Shown: one piece after another, positions 31,476-40,990 of the stretch
Numbering within the stretch: the stretch's first letter is position 1
Layout: every line of letters begins with the position of its first letter
Source: an uncultured Gammaproteobacteria bacterium
GTDB lineage: Bacteria; Pseudomonadota; Gammaproteobacteria; Pseudomonadales; Pseudohongiellaceae
Direction: 5' to 3'
Length of the DNA: 43,530 nt
NCBI GenBank assembly: GCA_903837345.1
Contig: CAILUG010000061.1
Location: 1-43,530 of the forward strand
Notes under the pieces: model-generated
What the model was told of the DNA's origin: nothing
Database searches by the model: none
What the model saw: the letters and a program-made list of their open reading frames with translations, nothing else
Made by a program: the position numbers and the translations under genes

Positions 31476-34394
31476 ATGCTTGCAACAGCTGCTTCACATT
31501 TGTCCCGCATCGCCCGTTTCCGCTTCATTGCTCTTTCTGTATTGCTGACAGTAACAACCGGGCTGCAGGCCCAGTTGCTGCAGGACAGCAATTTGCCCAG
31601 GGAAGCTTTCACAATCGGACTCGACCAGCAGGTACCGCTGAGCCCGAAAGTCATCACCGGCAAATTCAGCAACGGCATGCGCTACTTCATACGCAAGAAC
31701 GCCGAGCCAAAGAACCGTGCCGAATTGCGTCTCGTCGTCGATGTGGGGTCGGTGCTGGAAGACGACAACCAGGTGGGTCTTGCCCATGTGCTGGAGCATA
31801 TGGCTTTCAATGGCACCCGGCATTTCCAGAAGCAGGAGCTGATCGGCTTCATGGAATCCATCGGCATGAAGCTCGGCACCGACGTCAATGCCTCCACTTC
31901 CTTCGACGAAACCATCTACAAACTGCAATTGCCCACCGACAATCCGAGCTACATGGAAAAAGCCTTCCAGATGATTGATGACTGGGCCACGGCCATGACT
32001 CTCGATACCGAAGAGATCAAACTTGAACGCGGCGTGGTCATCGAAGAGTGGCGACTTGGTCGCGGCGCCCAGGGCCGCATCCGCGACAAGCAATTGCCGG
32101 CAATCCTCAGGGATTCCCGCTATGCGCAGCGTCTGCCGATCGGCACCCTCGAAAATCTGCAGAACTTCGATCCCGACGCCTTGCGACACTTCTACAAGGA
32201 CTGGTACCGCCCCGAACTGATGGCAGTGGTTGCAGTGGGAGATTTCGACCCCGCCGCCATCGAACAACTGATGAAAAAGGAGCTTGAACCCATTCCCGCT
32301 TCCAGTAACCCGAAAGAGCGCAAGCGCTTCGATGTGCCTGCACAAAAAGACCTGCAGTTTTCCATCCTCACCGATCCTGAATTGACCACCACCCAGATTA
32401 CTGTGTATCACAAGATTCCGGCCAATCATGACTGGAGCGTCGGCGGCTCGCGGCACCGGATGGTAGAAGCGCTCTTCAATGGCATGATGGGCACGCGCTT
32501 CCAGGAAATGACCCGCCAACCCAACCCGCCCTTCCTGCTGGCTTCCTCGGGCCAGGCCGGACTTGTGCGGCCAGTGGCTGCCCATGCGTTGCTGGCGATA
32601 GTGCCCGAAACCGGCATCAATCGCGGGCTGGAAGCCTTGATGGTGGAAGCGGAACGGGTTGCCCGTTTCGGATTTACTGCCGCCGAACTGGAACGCCAGA
32701 AAGCCGCGCTGCTGCGCAACGTGGATGTGCAGTACAACAATCGTGAAAGCCGCCCCTCCGGATCGCATGCTGATGAAATGATCCGCTCCTACCTGACCGG
32801 GGAATCCATTCCTGGCGCCGAGTTTGAAACGGCAATGTACAAACGGTTTGTGCCGGAAATAACGCTGGATGAAATCAACAAGTACGGCAAGGACTGGATG
32901 ACCACTGCCAACACGGTGGTCTCGGTCACTGCACCCGCCAAGCCCGGGCTGGCAACTCCTGCCGAAGCCGAGCTTGCCGCCATCATTGCGGGCGCTGCCA
33001 AAGCTGATCTCAAACCGCTGGAGCAGACCAAAAACGATGACCAGCTGTTGTCAGCAATACCCAAGGGGTCGAAGGTGACTGACAGCAAGGCACTGGAGGG
33101 AGGACTCACGCAATGGACACTCCAGAACGGCATCAAGGTCATACTGAAACCCACCGATTTCAAAAAAGATGAAATCCTGTTCTATGGTTTCCGGCCCGGC
33201 GGTACTTCGCTGGCCACTGACCAGGATTACATTCCGGCCAGCACTGCATCGTCGGTGATCGCCAATGGCGGCCTCGGCAATTTCACCGCAGTCGATCTGC
33301 AACGCAAAATGGCCGGCAAGATTGCCTCAGCCACTCCATTCATCAGTGATTATGAAGAAGGTGTCCGCGGCAGCGGCTCACCCACTGACCTGAAAACCAT
33401 GTTGCAGTTGCTCTACCTGCGAATGACTGCTCCACGCGCTGACAGCACCTTCTTTGAAATATTCAAAAACCAGAACAAGACTGTGCTGCAGAACCGGACA
33501 GCCAACCCCAGGACCGAATTTGAAGATACCTTTCTGCGTTTGCAGTTCCAGAACCATCCACGCCGTCAACCGACCACCGTGGAGACCATAGACAAGACCG
33601 ATCTGGCCAAATCGCTGGCTTTCTATCAACAGCGCCTGGCTGACGCGAGCGGTTTCACCTTCATCTTTGTAGGCAGCATTGATCCCAAAGTGCTGCAACC
33701 ATTGGTGGAAACCTATATAGGCGGTCTGCCAACTGCAGGCCGCAAGGAAAACTGGAAGGATGTGGGCATTCGCAATCCGGTCAAAGGCGTGCTGGAAGAA
33801 ACAGTGCATCACGGCATTGAACAACAGAGCAGCACCCGCATTGCCTACAACGGGCCATTCGACATCAATAACATGAATGAACGCACCCTCATGTCTGCAA
33901 CATCGGAAATCCTGCAAACCCGGTTGCGCAATGTCATGCGCGAGCAACTCAGTGGCACCTATGGTGTACAGGTCGGGCGCTCAATGACCTGGCTGCCGGT
34001 TGCTTCCTACACCGTGATGATCAATTTCTCCTCTGATCCCCGGCGGGCAGAGGAACTTGCCAGGGTGTTGTTTGCAGAAATCGAAAAACTGCAACAGGCC
34101 GGGCCGACCGAAGCTGAAGTAACTGACGCTCGCCAGGGCCTGTTGCGCTCCTATGAAACCGGCATCAAGGAAAACAACTACTGGATGTCACAGCTGGTGC
34201 TGGCATATACCGCCGGGGTGAAACCGGGTGCGGCAGAAATCCTGCAGTACCCGCAATCCGTGGAAGCGGTAACAGCGGGTGCTGTTCGCACCGCCTTCCA
34301 GAAGTATTTCAACAAGGACAATCACATCCGGGTGACGCTGTTGCCGGAAAAAATGACAGAGCAGCCGGCACCGGCAACCGGGGCCAAAAAATAG
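31476..34394 (+). CDS. M16 family (insulinase-type) zinc metallopeptidase
   Basis: The protein has 972 residues with a signal-like N-terminus ending near TGLQAQ (residue 33), so it is probably periplasmic. The inverted zinc motif H104-V-L-E107-H108 lies in GLAHVLEHMAFNGT, with the third ligand likely E184 in KLERGVVIEEW, 76 residues on, as in pitrilysin. The second, inactive M16 half covers about 540-960. These clamshell enzymes degrade peptides. CAGGGAA is 8 bases before the ATG. The next gene begins 8 bases after its stop, implying an operon with the desaturase-family protein. Confidence 0.94.
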   Translation: MLATAASHLSRIARFRFIALSVLLTVTTGLQAQLLQDSNLPREAFTIGLDQQVPLSPKVITGKFSNGMRYFIRKNAEPKNRAELRLVVDVGSVLEDDNQVGLAHVLEHMAFNGTRHFQKQELIGFMESIGMKLGTDVNASTSFDETIYKLQLPTDNPSYMEKAFQMIDDWATAMTLDTEEIKLERGVVIEEWRLGRGAQGRIRDKQLPAILRDSRYAQRLPIGTLENLQNFDPDALRHFYKDWYRPELMAVVAVGDFDPAAIEQLMKKELEPIPASSNPKERKRFDVPAQKDLQFSILTDPELTTTQITVYHKIPANHDWSVGGSRHRMVEALFNGMMGTRFQEMTRQPNPPFLLASSGQAGLVRPVAAHALLAIVPETGINRGLEALMVEAERVARFGFTAAELERQKAALLRNVDVQYNNRESRPSGSHADEMIRSYLTGESIPGAEFETAMYKRFVPEITLDEINKYGKDWMTTANTVVSVTAPAKPGLATPAEAELAAIIAGAAKADLKPLEQTKNDDQLLSAIPKGSKVTDSKALEGGLTQWTLQNGIKVILKPTDFKKDEILFYGFRPGGTSLATDQDYIPASTASSVIANGGLGNFTAVDLQRKMAGKIASATPFISDYEEGVRGSGSPTDLKTMLQLLYLRMTAPRADSTFFEIFKNQNKTVLQNRTANPRTEFEDTFLRLQFQNHPRRQPTTVETIDKTDLAKSLAFYQQRLADASGFTFIFVGSIDPKVLQPLVETYIGGLPTAGRKENWKDVGIRNPVKGVLEETVHHGIEQQSSTRIAYNGPFDINNMNERTLMSATSEILQTRLRNVMREQLSGTYGVQVGRSMTWLPVASYTVMINFSSDPRRAEELARVLFAEIEKLQQAGPTEAEVTDARQGLLRSYETGIKENNYWMSQLVLAYTAGVKPGAAEILQYPQSVEAVTAGAVRTAFQKYFNKDNHIRVTLLPEKMTEQPAPATGAKK

Positions 34395-34402
34395 GAAACG
34401 CC

Positions 34403-35221
34403 ATGCAACGCATTACCTCACTGTTCATTGCGTTGCTGGTGCTGTCCTGCATTTTCTGGTTGCTTGAGTTGCTGTTCGCAGCCAATCCCGCGCAACCGCG
34501 CTTGCGTAACCGGCTTGGGCTCGGCACTGACCTGATCTACTGGTTCATGACGCCGCTGTTTGCGCGGGCGATAGCCCGTTTTGGAGTGGGTGTCATTCTG
34601 GTCCTGGTCTACCGTCAGACACCCACTGAACTGCAAGCCATGCTCGCCAGTCGCGACACGCTGCTGGCGCGGCAGGGTTTGCCGCTACAAGCGCTGGAAA
34701 TGGTTGTGCTGGGCGATTTTATCGGCTACTGGCTGCATCGCAGCTTTCACGGGCGCGGACTGTGGCCGTTTCATGCCGTGCATCACAGTTCCGTGCATCT
34801 GGATTGGCTGTCGTCAGTGCGTCTGCATCCGGTGAATGACTGGCTGACCAGATGGGTACAGGCTTCCGTTCTGGTAGTACTCGGCTTCAGCCCGCTGGCG
34901 GTTGCCGCATATGTGCCGTTTCTCTCCTTCTATGCACTGCTGTTGCACGCCAACGTCAGTTGGGACTTCGGCCCGTTGCGTACTGTGCTGGCAAGCCCGC
35001 GCTTTCACCGCTGGCACCATACCAGCGAAGCGGAAGGATTGAACCGGAATTTTGCCGGCTTTCTGCCGGTGTTCGACATCCTGTTCGGCACCTGGTACTT
35101 GCCCAGGGATGTGCTGCCGCAGCATTTTGGCCTCGACAACGAGACCATGCCGGAAGGATTTTTTGCGCAGATGCTTTACCCATTCCGGCGCGTCAGCGCC
35201 TCCAGCCAACACAAAGTCTGA
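34403..35221 (+). CDS. Sterol desaturase / fatty acid hydroxylase family protein
   Basis: The protein has 272 residues and is an integral membrane protein with several hydrophobic helices. The di-iron histidine clusters are complete: H112-x3-H116 (HRSFH), H124-x2-HH128 (HAVHH) and H202-x2-HH206 (HRWHH). A further H182 lies in LLLHANVSWDFG. Family members use O2 to hydroxylate or desaturate a lipid; the substrate here is unknown. It follows the M16 peptidase by 8 bases and is probably cotranscribed. Confidence 0.9.
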   Translation: MQRITSLFIALLVLSCIFWLLELLFAANPAQPRLRNRLGLGTDLIYWFMTPLFARAIARFGVGVILVLVYRQTPTELQAMLASRDTLLARQGLPLQALEMVVLGDFIGYWLHRSFHGRGLWPFHAVHHSSVHLDWLSSVRLHPVNDWLTRWVQASVLVVLGFSPLAVAAYVPFLSFYALLLHANVSWDFGPLRTVLASPRFHRWHHTSEAEGLNRNFAGFLPVFDILFGTWYLPRDVLPQHFGLDNETMPEGFFAQMLYPFRRVSASSQHKV

Positions 35222-35235
35222 AAGCAGTCCATTTA

Positions 35236-35658
35236 CTAACCGGGCCTGGCGTCACTGTCGGTTGCTTTGGCATCCGGCTCAGCCGGCTTGGCAGCCTTGC
35301 CCTTGTCTTTTTTGGGTTTTGGCAGCGGGGCAGCGCTTTTCTCGAATGCCTTGAACCAGCAACGTTCGCCGTCAACCCGGATCGAGCTGAACTTGTCAAG
35401 ACGGTCGAAATTATCCGTTACAAAACCTATCCTGATCGCAAACGGCAGTTCACGGCATGGCTGCCAGAAAGTGGCACGATACCAGTTCCTGCGAATGTCC
35501 TGCACAAGCAAAGCGGTATCACCTTCGGCTTGCCAGTCACGAATGCTGCCAAAACCCATGAACGGGATCGAGGCTTCTTCTGCCGCAGAGACCATACCGG
35601 ACATCAGCAGAACTGCTGCCAGCACCAAGCCATGGGTCGTCTGAATGAACTTGTACAT
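35236..35658 (-). CDS. Exported DUF6491-like protein
   Basis: The protein has 140 residues with a signal peptide ending near SGMVSAAE (residue 29). The mature part reads FGSIRDWQAEGDTALLVQD, then RNWYRATFWQPCRELPFAIRIGF and DKFSSIRVDGERCWF, which fits the DUF6491 pattern as I recall it, with two conserved cysteines that could pair. A lysine/proline/alanine-rich tail (SAAPLPKPKKDKGK onward) ends the protein. Function unknown. AAGGAGCAAGGGGA precedes the ATG at 35658. It converges on the desaturase-family gene. Confidence 0.72.
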   Translation of the reverse strand: MYKFIQTTHGLVLAAVLLMSGMVSAAEEASIPFMGFGSIRDWQAEGDTALLVQDIRRNWYRATFWQPCRELPFAIRIGFVTDNFDRLDKFSSIRVDGERCWFKAFEKSAAPLPKPKKDKGKAAKPAEPDAKATDSDARPG

Positions 35659-35781
35659 TCCCCTTGCTCCTTTTTGGCTGTAGGTGAATGAATAATAGGA
35701 GAAACCGGTGAATGGCGACTTAACGGAAATCAATTGAAGAATGGCAGTCTTTTTCGCCCGGGACTGAAGCAGACTCCCCTC

Positions 35782-37404
35782 TCATTCGACATCAGGTTGC
35801 CCCAACGTTTCCCGCAAGAAAAACCCGCCTACCACAACCGTAAGCAACGCCACCCCGATCGGATACCAGAGCCCATAATAGATATCCCCGGTATAAGCCA
35901 CCAACGCAAACGAAACCGTCGGCAGAAATCCCCCAAACCAGCCATTGCCAATATGATAAGGCAACGACATCGATGTGTAGCGGATGCGAGTCGGGAACAG
36001 CTCCACCAGCCACGCCGCTATCGGTCCGTACACCATGGTTACGTAGATGACCAGGATGGTGAGGATCAGCAATACCATGCCGTAATTGATGCGTGAAGGG
36101 TCGGCGCTGGCCGGATAACCGGCTGCAGTCAGCGCGGCGTTTACTTCCTTGCCGAACGCCGCCGAGCGGGCAGCAAATTCGGCTGCCGGCATGGTGGCAC
36201 CTTCAAAAGCGGCAAAGGATTGCTGGCCAATACGGATCGAGGCAACCGCACCCGGGGCATTCTCGTTCGAATAAGGAATACCGGTGCGTGCCAACTGGCC
36301 TTTGGCGACATCACACGACGCTGAAAACACCGTCTTGCCAACGGGATCAAACTGGAACTTGCAGGCAGAGGCATCCGCCACTACCACTACCGGATTGCGG
36401 ATTTGTGCAGCTTCAATCGCCGGATTGGCATAGGAAGTCAGCGCCTTGAACAACGGGAAATAAGTGAGCGCTGCAATCAGACAACCGGCCAGCACCACTT
36501 TCTTGCGCCCGATCCGGTCTGACAGGGAACCGAATACTATGAAGAACGGTGTACCCAGCAACAAGCCGCCCGCCATCAGCAGATTCGCAGTGAAAGCATC
36601 CACCTTCAGCATCTGGGTAAGAAAGAACAGCGCGTAGAACTGGCCGCAATACCACACCACGGCTTCGCCGGCTGTAGCGCCGAACAGCGACAGCAATACC
36701 ACTTTCAGATTGGGCCAGCGTGCAAACGAATCAGTCAGTGGCGCTTTGGATTCACGCCCTTCCGATTTCATCTCCACAAACACCGGCGACTCCGCCAGTT
36801 GCAGACGGATATAGACAGATACGGCGAGCAGGATGAACGACACCAGGAATGGTATGCGCCAACCCCATACATCAAAGTCAGCACCCAGCAGGCTGCGGCA
36901 GGCCAGAATTACCAGCAGCGACAGAAACAAACCCAGCGTCGCTGTGGTCTGGATCCAGCTGGTATAGAGCCCGCGTTTGCCAGCCGGCGCATGTTCCGCC
37001 ACATAGGTGGCAGCACCGCCGTATTCACCGCCGAGCGCCAGGCCCTGCAGCAGGCGCAGCGCTACCAGCAGGATTGGCGCCGCCACCCCGATCGAGGTGT
37101 AACCTGGCAACATTCCCACCAGCGCCGTCGACAGCCCCATGATGATGATGGTGATCAGGAACGTGTGCTTGCGTCCTGCCATGTCACCCAGCCGGCCGAA
37201 AATCAGCGCACCAAACGGCCGCACCGCGAATCCGGCTGCGAATGCCAATAACGCAAATATGAAGCCGGTGGTTTCGTTGACACCGGCAAAGAACTGTTTG
37301 CTGATGACAGACGCCAGCGAGCCGTACAGATAAAAGTCATACCACTCGAAAACGGTGCCGAGCGAAGAAGCAAATATGACTTGTCGGTGGGATTTGTCGA
37401 TCAT
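35782..37404 (-). CDS. MHS-family (metabolite:H+ symporter) MFS transporter
   Basis: The protein has 540 residues. The start IFASSLGTVFEWYDFYLYGSLASVI, the RPFGALIFGRLGDMAGRKH loop and the LQGLALGGEYGGAATYVAEHAP segment are MHS hallmarks. Members import dicarboxylates, proline/betaine or similar compounds with protons. Unusually, about 100 hydrophilic residues (roughly 320-420, with cysteines in ASACKFQF and SASCDVAKG) interrupt the membrane helices between the eighth and ninth segments, explaining the extra length over the usual 430-450 residues. AAGGA lies before the start. Substrate unknown. Confidence 0.87.
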   Translation of the reverse strand: MIDKSHRQVIFASSLGTVFEWYDFYLYGSLASVISKQFFAGVNETTGFIFALLAFAAGFAVRPFGALIFGRLGDMAGRKHTFLITIIIMGLSTALVGMLPGYTSIGVAAPILLVALRLLQGLALGGEYGGAATYVAEHAPAGKRGLYTSWIQTTATLGLFLSLLVILACRSLLGADFDVWGWRIPFLVSFILLAVSVYIRLQLAESPVFVEMKSEGRESKAPLTDSFARWPNLKVVLLSLFGATAGEAVVWYCGQFYALFFLTQMLKVDAFTANLLMAGGLLLGTPFFIVFGSLSDRIGRKKVVLAGCLIAALTYFPLFKALTSYANPAIEAAQIRNPVVVVADASACKFQFDPVGKTVFSASCDVAKGQLARTGIPYSNENAPGAVASIRIGQQSFAAFEGATMPAAEFAARSAAFGKEVNAALTAAGYPASADPSRINYGMVLLILTILVIYVTMVYGPIAAWLVELFPTRIRYTSMSLPYHIGNGWFGGFLPTVSFALVAYTGDIYYGLWYPIGVALLTVVVGGFFLRETLGQPDVE

Positions 37405-37501
37405 GGTGCCGGTTCCTTTTGTTGGAATCTGATTATTGCTCTACGGTCTATTTTGTGTTTCTGCTGCAGCGTCGCACAAATCCCGTCGTGGCCAGCCGGG
37501 A

Positions 37502-37518
37502 TGATGCCGCCGGCATCA
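37502..37518. terminator. Short hairpin downstream of ppsA
   Basis: TGATGCCGCCGGCATCA folds as a 7-bp stem (TGATGCC/GGCATCA), 26 bases past the ppsA stop on the minus strand. No T-run follows, so it is only a weak terminator candidate. Confidence 0.3.
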
Positions 37519-37543
37519 ACCATGTGCTTCAGCCGCTGACTTG

Positions 37544-39919
37544 CTATTTTGACTTCAAATGTTCAGCCAGATAAAGCCAGGTATCCACCATCGAATCCGG
37601 AGTCAATGAAACTGTTTCGATGCCCTCGTCCATCAGCCACTTGGCAAGATCGGGATGATCAGAGGGTCCCTGGCCGCAAATGCCAACGTATTTGCCAGCC
37701 TTGCGGCAGGCCTGGATCGCCATCGACAGCAGCGCCTTCACAGCCGGATTGCGTTCGTCGAAGGAGCTGGCGACCACGGCAGAATCACGATCCAGCCCGA
37801 GTGTAAGCTGGGTAAGATCGTTGGAGCCGATCGAGAAACCATCGAAATGTTCGAGGAATTCTGCCGCCAGCAATGCGTTGGCCGGAATCTCGCACATCAT
37901 GATCACCCGCAAGCCATTGTTGCCGCGCACCAGGCCGAAGCTGGCCAGCAGTGCAATCACCTGCCTGGCTTCTTCCACTGTGCGACAGAACGGGATCATC
38001 ACTTCCACATTGGTGAGGCCCATGGTGTCACGCACATAACTGATGGCGCGGCACTCCAATTCGAAACAGTCCTTGAACGACGCCGACACATAGCGCGAAG
38101 CGCCACGAAAACCCAGCATCGGGTTTTCTTCTTCCGGTTCGTACTCGACGCCGCCGATCAGATGCGCGTATTCGTTGGATTTGAAATCCGACATGCGCAC
38201 GATGACTTTTTTCGGATGGAAGGCGCCGGCAATGGTGGCAATGCCCTCCACCAGTTTCTCTACATAGAACTCGACCGGGCCGGGATAACCGTCAATACGG
38301 CGATCAATTATGGTCTTGAGCTCGACCGGCAAACTCGCATAATTGAGCAGTGCCTTCGGATGCACACCGATCATGCGGTTGATAATGAATTCGAGTCGGG
38401 CCAGCCCCACACCCTGGTTGGGATAAGCCTGGAAATCAAAGGCGCGATCCGGATTGCCGACATTCATCATCAGCTTGAAGCCCAATGCCGGCATCTTGGC
38501 CAGATCGTTGCGGGTGATCTCGAATTTCAGCAAGCCTTCATAGACATGGCCGGTATCGCCCTCCGCGCAAGACACTGTCACGCTACTGCCATTCACCAGC
38601 AATGACGTGGCATTACCACAACCCACCACAGCCGGAATGCCCAGCTCGCGTGCGATGATCGCGGCATGACAGGTGCGGCCGCCACGATTGGTAACAATCG
38701 CCGCCGCTTTTTTCATAACCGGTTCCCAATCGGGATCGGTCATGTCGGACACCAGAATGTCGCCCGTCTGCACCAGATACATTTCGGTGACGTCCTTGAT
38801 AATGCGCACAGTGCCATTGCCGATGCGGGCGCCGATGCTGCGACCTTCACACAGGGCTTTGCCCTTCTCTTTCAGTGCATAGCGCTCCATCTGGTTGGCA
38901 TTGTCGCGGCTCTTCACGGTTTCTGGACGCGCCTGCAGGATGTAGAGTTTGCCGTCGTCGCCGTCCTTGCCCCATTCGATATCCATCGGCCGTTGGTAAT
39001 GTTTTTCGATGATCAACGCCTGTTGCGCCAGTTCCATCACATCAGCATCGGTGAGTGAAAAGCGGCGACGATCGGCTTCTGCTACTGGTACGGTCTGCAC
39101 TGATTTGCCGGTGACACCGCTGCCGGTGTAGATCATCTTGATGGCTTTGGCGCCTAGATTGCGACGCAGGATTGCCGGGCGCCCGGCTTGCAGCGTGGTC
39201 TTGTGCACATAGAATTCGTCAGGGTTCACTGCGCCCTGTACCACCGTTTCGCCAAGGCCATAAGAGGAGGTGATAAAGATGACGCCATCGAAACCCGACT
39301 CGGTATCCAGCGTGAACATTACGCCGGCAGCACCGGTTTCACTGCGCACCATGCGCTGGATGCCGGCCGAAAGTGCCACGTGACTGTGCTCAAAGCCCTT
39401 GTGCACCCGATAGGTGATGGCGCGGTCGTTGTAGAGCGAAGCGAATACTTCATGCACAGCATGCAGCACATTCTCGATGCCGCGAATGTTGAGAAAGGTT
39501 TCCTGCTGACCGGCAAACGAGGCATCAGGCAAATCTTCGGCAGTGGCCGATGAGCGCACTGCCACCGCCATTTCGGGATTGGTCCTGGTCATCAACGCAA
39601 AATTGGTACGTATGCTTTGCTCAAGGGCAGCGGTAAACGGGGTTTCAATGATCCAGCGACGGATCTGCGCGCCAGTGCTGGCAAGCGCCTCCATGTCTTC
39701 CACATTCAGTTTGGCAAGAGAGGCCTTGATACGATCGTCCAGGCCACTTTGCTTCAGGAAGTCGCGATAGGCCTGGGCGGTGGTGGCGAAGCCGTCGGGC
39801 ACTGTGACCCCGGCATGGGCCAGCTGGCTGATCATTTCTCCGAGTGACGCGTTCTTGCCGCCCACCTGCTCGACATCATGCATGCCAAGCTCTTTGAACC
39901 ATTTCACCAATTCAGCCAA
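37544..39919 (-). CDS. ppsA: Phosphoenolpyruvate synthase
   Basis: With a TTG start at 39919 the protein has 791 residues, one fewer than E. coli PpsA. The domain order is the N-terminal ATP-binding part ([19 protein letters not shown]), the phosphohistidine domain with catalytic H418 in [21 protein letters not shown], and the C-terminal PEP/pyruvate barrel with [16 protein letters not shown]. It makes PEP from pyruvate and ATP for gluconeogenesis. GGAGG five bases before TTG decides the start; the ATG at 39934 has no ribosome site. The divergent neighbour ppsR encodes its regulator. Confidence 0.96.
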   Translation of the reverse strand: MAELVKWFKELGMHDVEQVGGKNASLGEMISQLAHAGVTVPDGFATTAQAYRDFLKQSGLDDRIKASLAKLNVEDMEALASTGAQIRRWIIETPFTAALEQSIRTNFALMTRTNPEMAVAVRSSATAEDLPDASFAGQQETFLNIRGIENVLHAVHEVFASLYNDRAITYRVHKGFEHSHVALSAGIQRMVRSETGAAGVMFTLDTESGFDGVIFITSSYGLGETVVQGAVNPDEFYVHKTTLQAGRPAILRRNLGAKAIKMIYTGSGVTGKSVQTVPVAEADRRRFSLTDADVMELAQQALIIEKHYQRPMDIEWGKDGDDGKLYILQARPETVKSRDNANQMERYALKEKGKALCEGRSIGARIGNGTVRIIKDVTEMYLVQTGDILVSDMTDPDWEPVMKKAAAIVTNRGGRTCHAAIIARELGIPAVVGCGNATSLLVNGSSVTVSCAEGDTGHVYEGLLKFEITRNDLAKMPALGFKLMMNVGNPDRAFDFQAYPNQGVGLARLEFIINRMIGVHPKALLNYASLPVELKTIIDRRIDGYPGPVEFYVEKLVEGIATIAGAFHPKKVIVRMSDFKSNEYAHLIGGVEYEPEEENPMLGFRGASRYVSASFKDCFELECRAISYVRDTMGLTNVEVMIPFCRTVEEARQVIALLASFGLVRGNNGLRVIMMCEIPANALLAAEFLEHFDGFSIGSNDLTQLTLGLDRDSAVVASSFDERNPAVKALLSMAIQACRKAGKYVGICGQGPSDHPDLAKWLMDEGIETVSLTPDSMVDTWLYLAEHLKSK

Positions 39920-40049
39920 GGAAGCCTCCAACATCAACTGCCAACAAATCTTTGCAGTAACCTGCACTGCGGAAACAGCATTTTAGGTGATCCGCGCGCT
40001 AAAATCCCGGTCGTTGATGGCTGAATTTTCCAAATCGGAACTCTCCTGC

Positions 40050-40871
40050 ATGAGCCGTATCGCCTTTTATGTGTCTGACAGCACCGGCATCACTGCCCAC
40101 ACCCTCGGGCAAAGCCTGCTGGCGCAATTCGAAAACGTGCAGATCGAGCACATCACCGTGCCGTTTGTTGACACCCCGGAAAAGGTGCAGGCGGTAATAG
40201 AACGCATCAATGCTGCCACCGACAGCCAGGGCGGCTTGCCGGCGCTGGTGTTTTCCACCCTGGTGAACGACGACTTGCGGGCGCAACTGGCGGCAAGCCG
40301 CGGCTATATGGTGGACATCCTGGGCACCTTCCTGAAACCGCTGGAGCGAGTACTGGAAGTGCACTCGTCATACAGCGTGGGCCGCGCCCGTGGCGACACC
40401 ACCGATGACAGTTACAAGAACCGCATCAATGCAGTCAACTTCGCGCTCGACAACGACGACGGCTCCCGTCTCAATCAATATGGCCTGGCCGATGTGATCC
40501 TGGTGGGTGTCTCACGCTGCGGCAAAACCCCGACCTGCCTGTATATGGCAATGCAGTTCGGTGTGTTTGCCGCCAACTATCCGTTTACCGAAGAAGACAT
40601 CAGCGAGCTGGAGCTGCCCAAGAGCCTGGTGGCGTACAAGTCACGCCTGTTCGGCTTGACCATTGATCCGGAACGATTGGCTTCGATCCGCCATGAACGC
40701 CGCCCCAACAGCAAATATGCGTCGCTCAAGCAGTGCGATTATGAAATCAGGGAAGCAGTGGCGATGTTCCGGCGTCATGGCATTCCGTTTCTCGACACGA
40801 CACACTTTTCGATCGAGGAAATTTCCACGCGCATCCTGTCGCAGCTGGGCATAGATCGGCAGCGGAAATGA
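40050..40871 (+). CDS. ppsR: PEP synthase regulatory kinase/pyrophosphorylase (PpsR)
   Basis: The protein has 273 residues. The family (DUF299) start RIAFYVSDSTGITAHTLGQSLLAQF and the P-loop-like GVSRCGKTPTCLYMAMQFG, near residue 155, are clear. It uses ADP to phosphorylate and inactivate PpsA and uses phosphate to reactivate it. It is divergent from ppsA with about 130 bases between, as in many gammaproteobacteria. The start at 40050 matches the family N-terminus (MSRIAFYVSDS); an in-frame ATG at 40017 would add 11 residues. Confidence 0.95.
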   Translation: MSRIAFYVSDSTGITAHTLGQSLLAQFENVQIEHITVPFVDTPEKVQAVIERINAATDSQGGLPALVFSTLVNDDLRAQLAASRGYMVDILGTFLKPLERVLEVHSSYSVGRARGDTTDDSYKNRINAVNFALDNDDGSRLNQYGLADVILVGVSRCGKTPTCLYMAMQFGVFAANYPFTEEDISELELPKSLVAYKSRLFGLTIDPERLASIRHERRPNSKYASLKQCDYEIREAVAMFRRHGIPFLDTTHFSIEEISTRILSQLGIDRQRK

Positions 40872-40926
40872 TTCTGGTTACAGCTGCTGCTTCACCAGCG
40901 CCTCCATCACTGCTGACTTTTCAGTC

Positions 40927-40945
40927 TGCCGGGAATTGAGCCCGG
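40927..40945. terminator. Hairpin between converging ppsR and citrate synthase genes
   Basis: GCCGGG and CCCGGC pair around AATTGAG in the 119-base gap between two converging genes. There is no T-run, so it is only a candidate bidirectional stop or mRNA-end hairpin. Confidence 0.25.
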
Positions 40946-40990
40946 CCACCACTCCCATTCGGTCGGCCGGCGGATACGCCTTGACAAGGG

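Noticed and set aside
40878-40990. 35-codon out-of-frame continuation after the citrate synthase stop (ending in ALVKQQL)
   Set aside because: It would need a frameshift; the family motif YVGP is already complete before the in-frame stop, and no ribosome site starts it separately.
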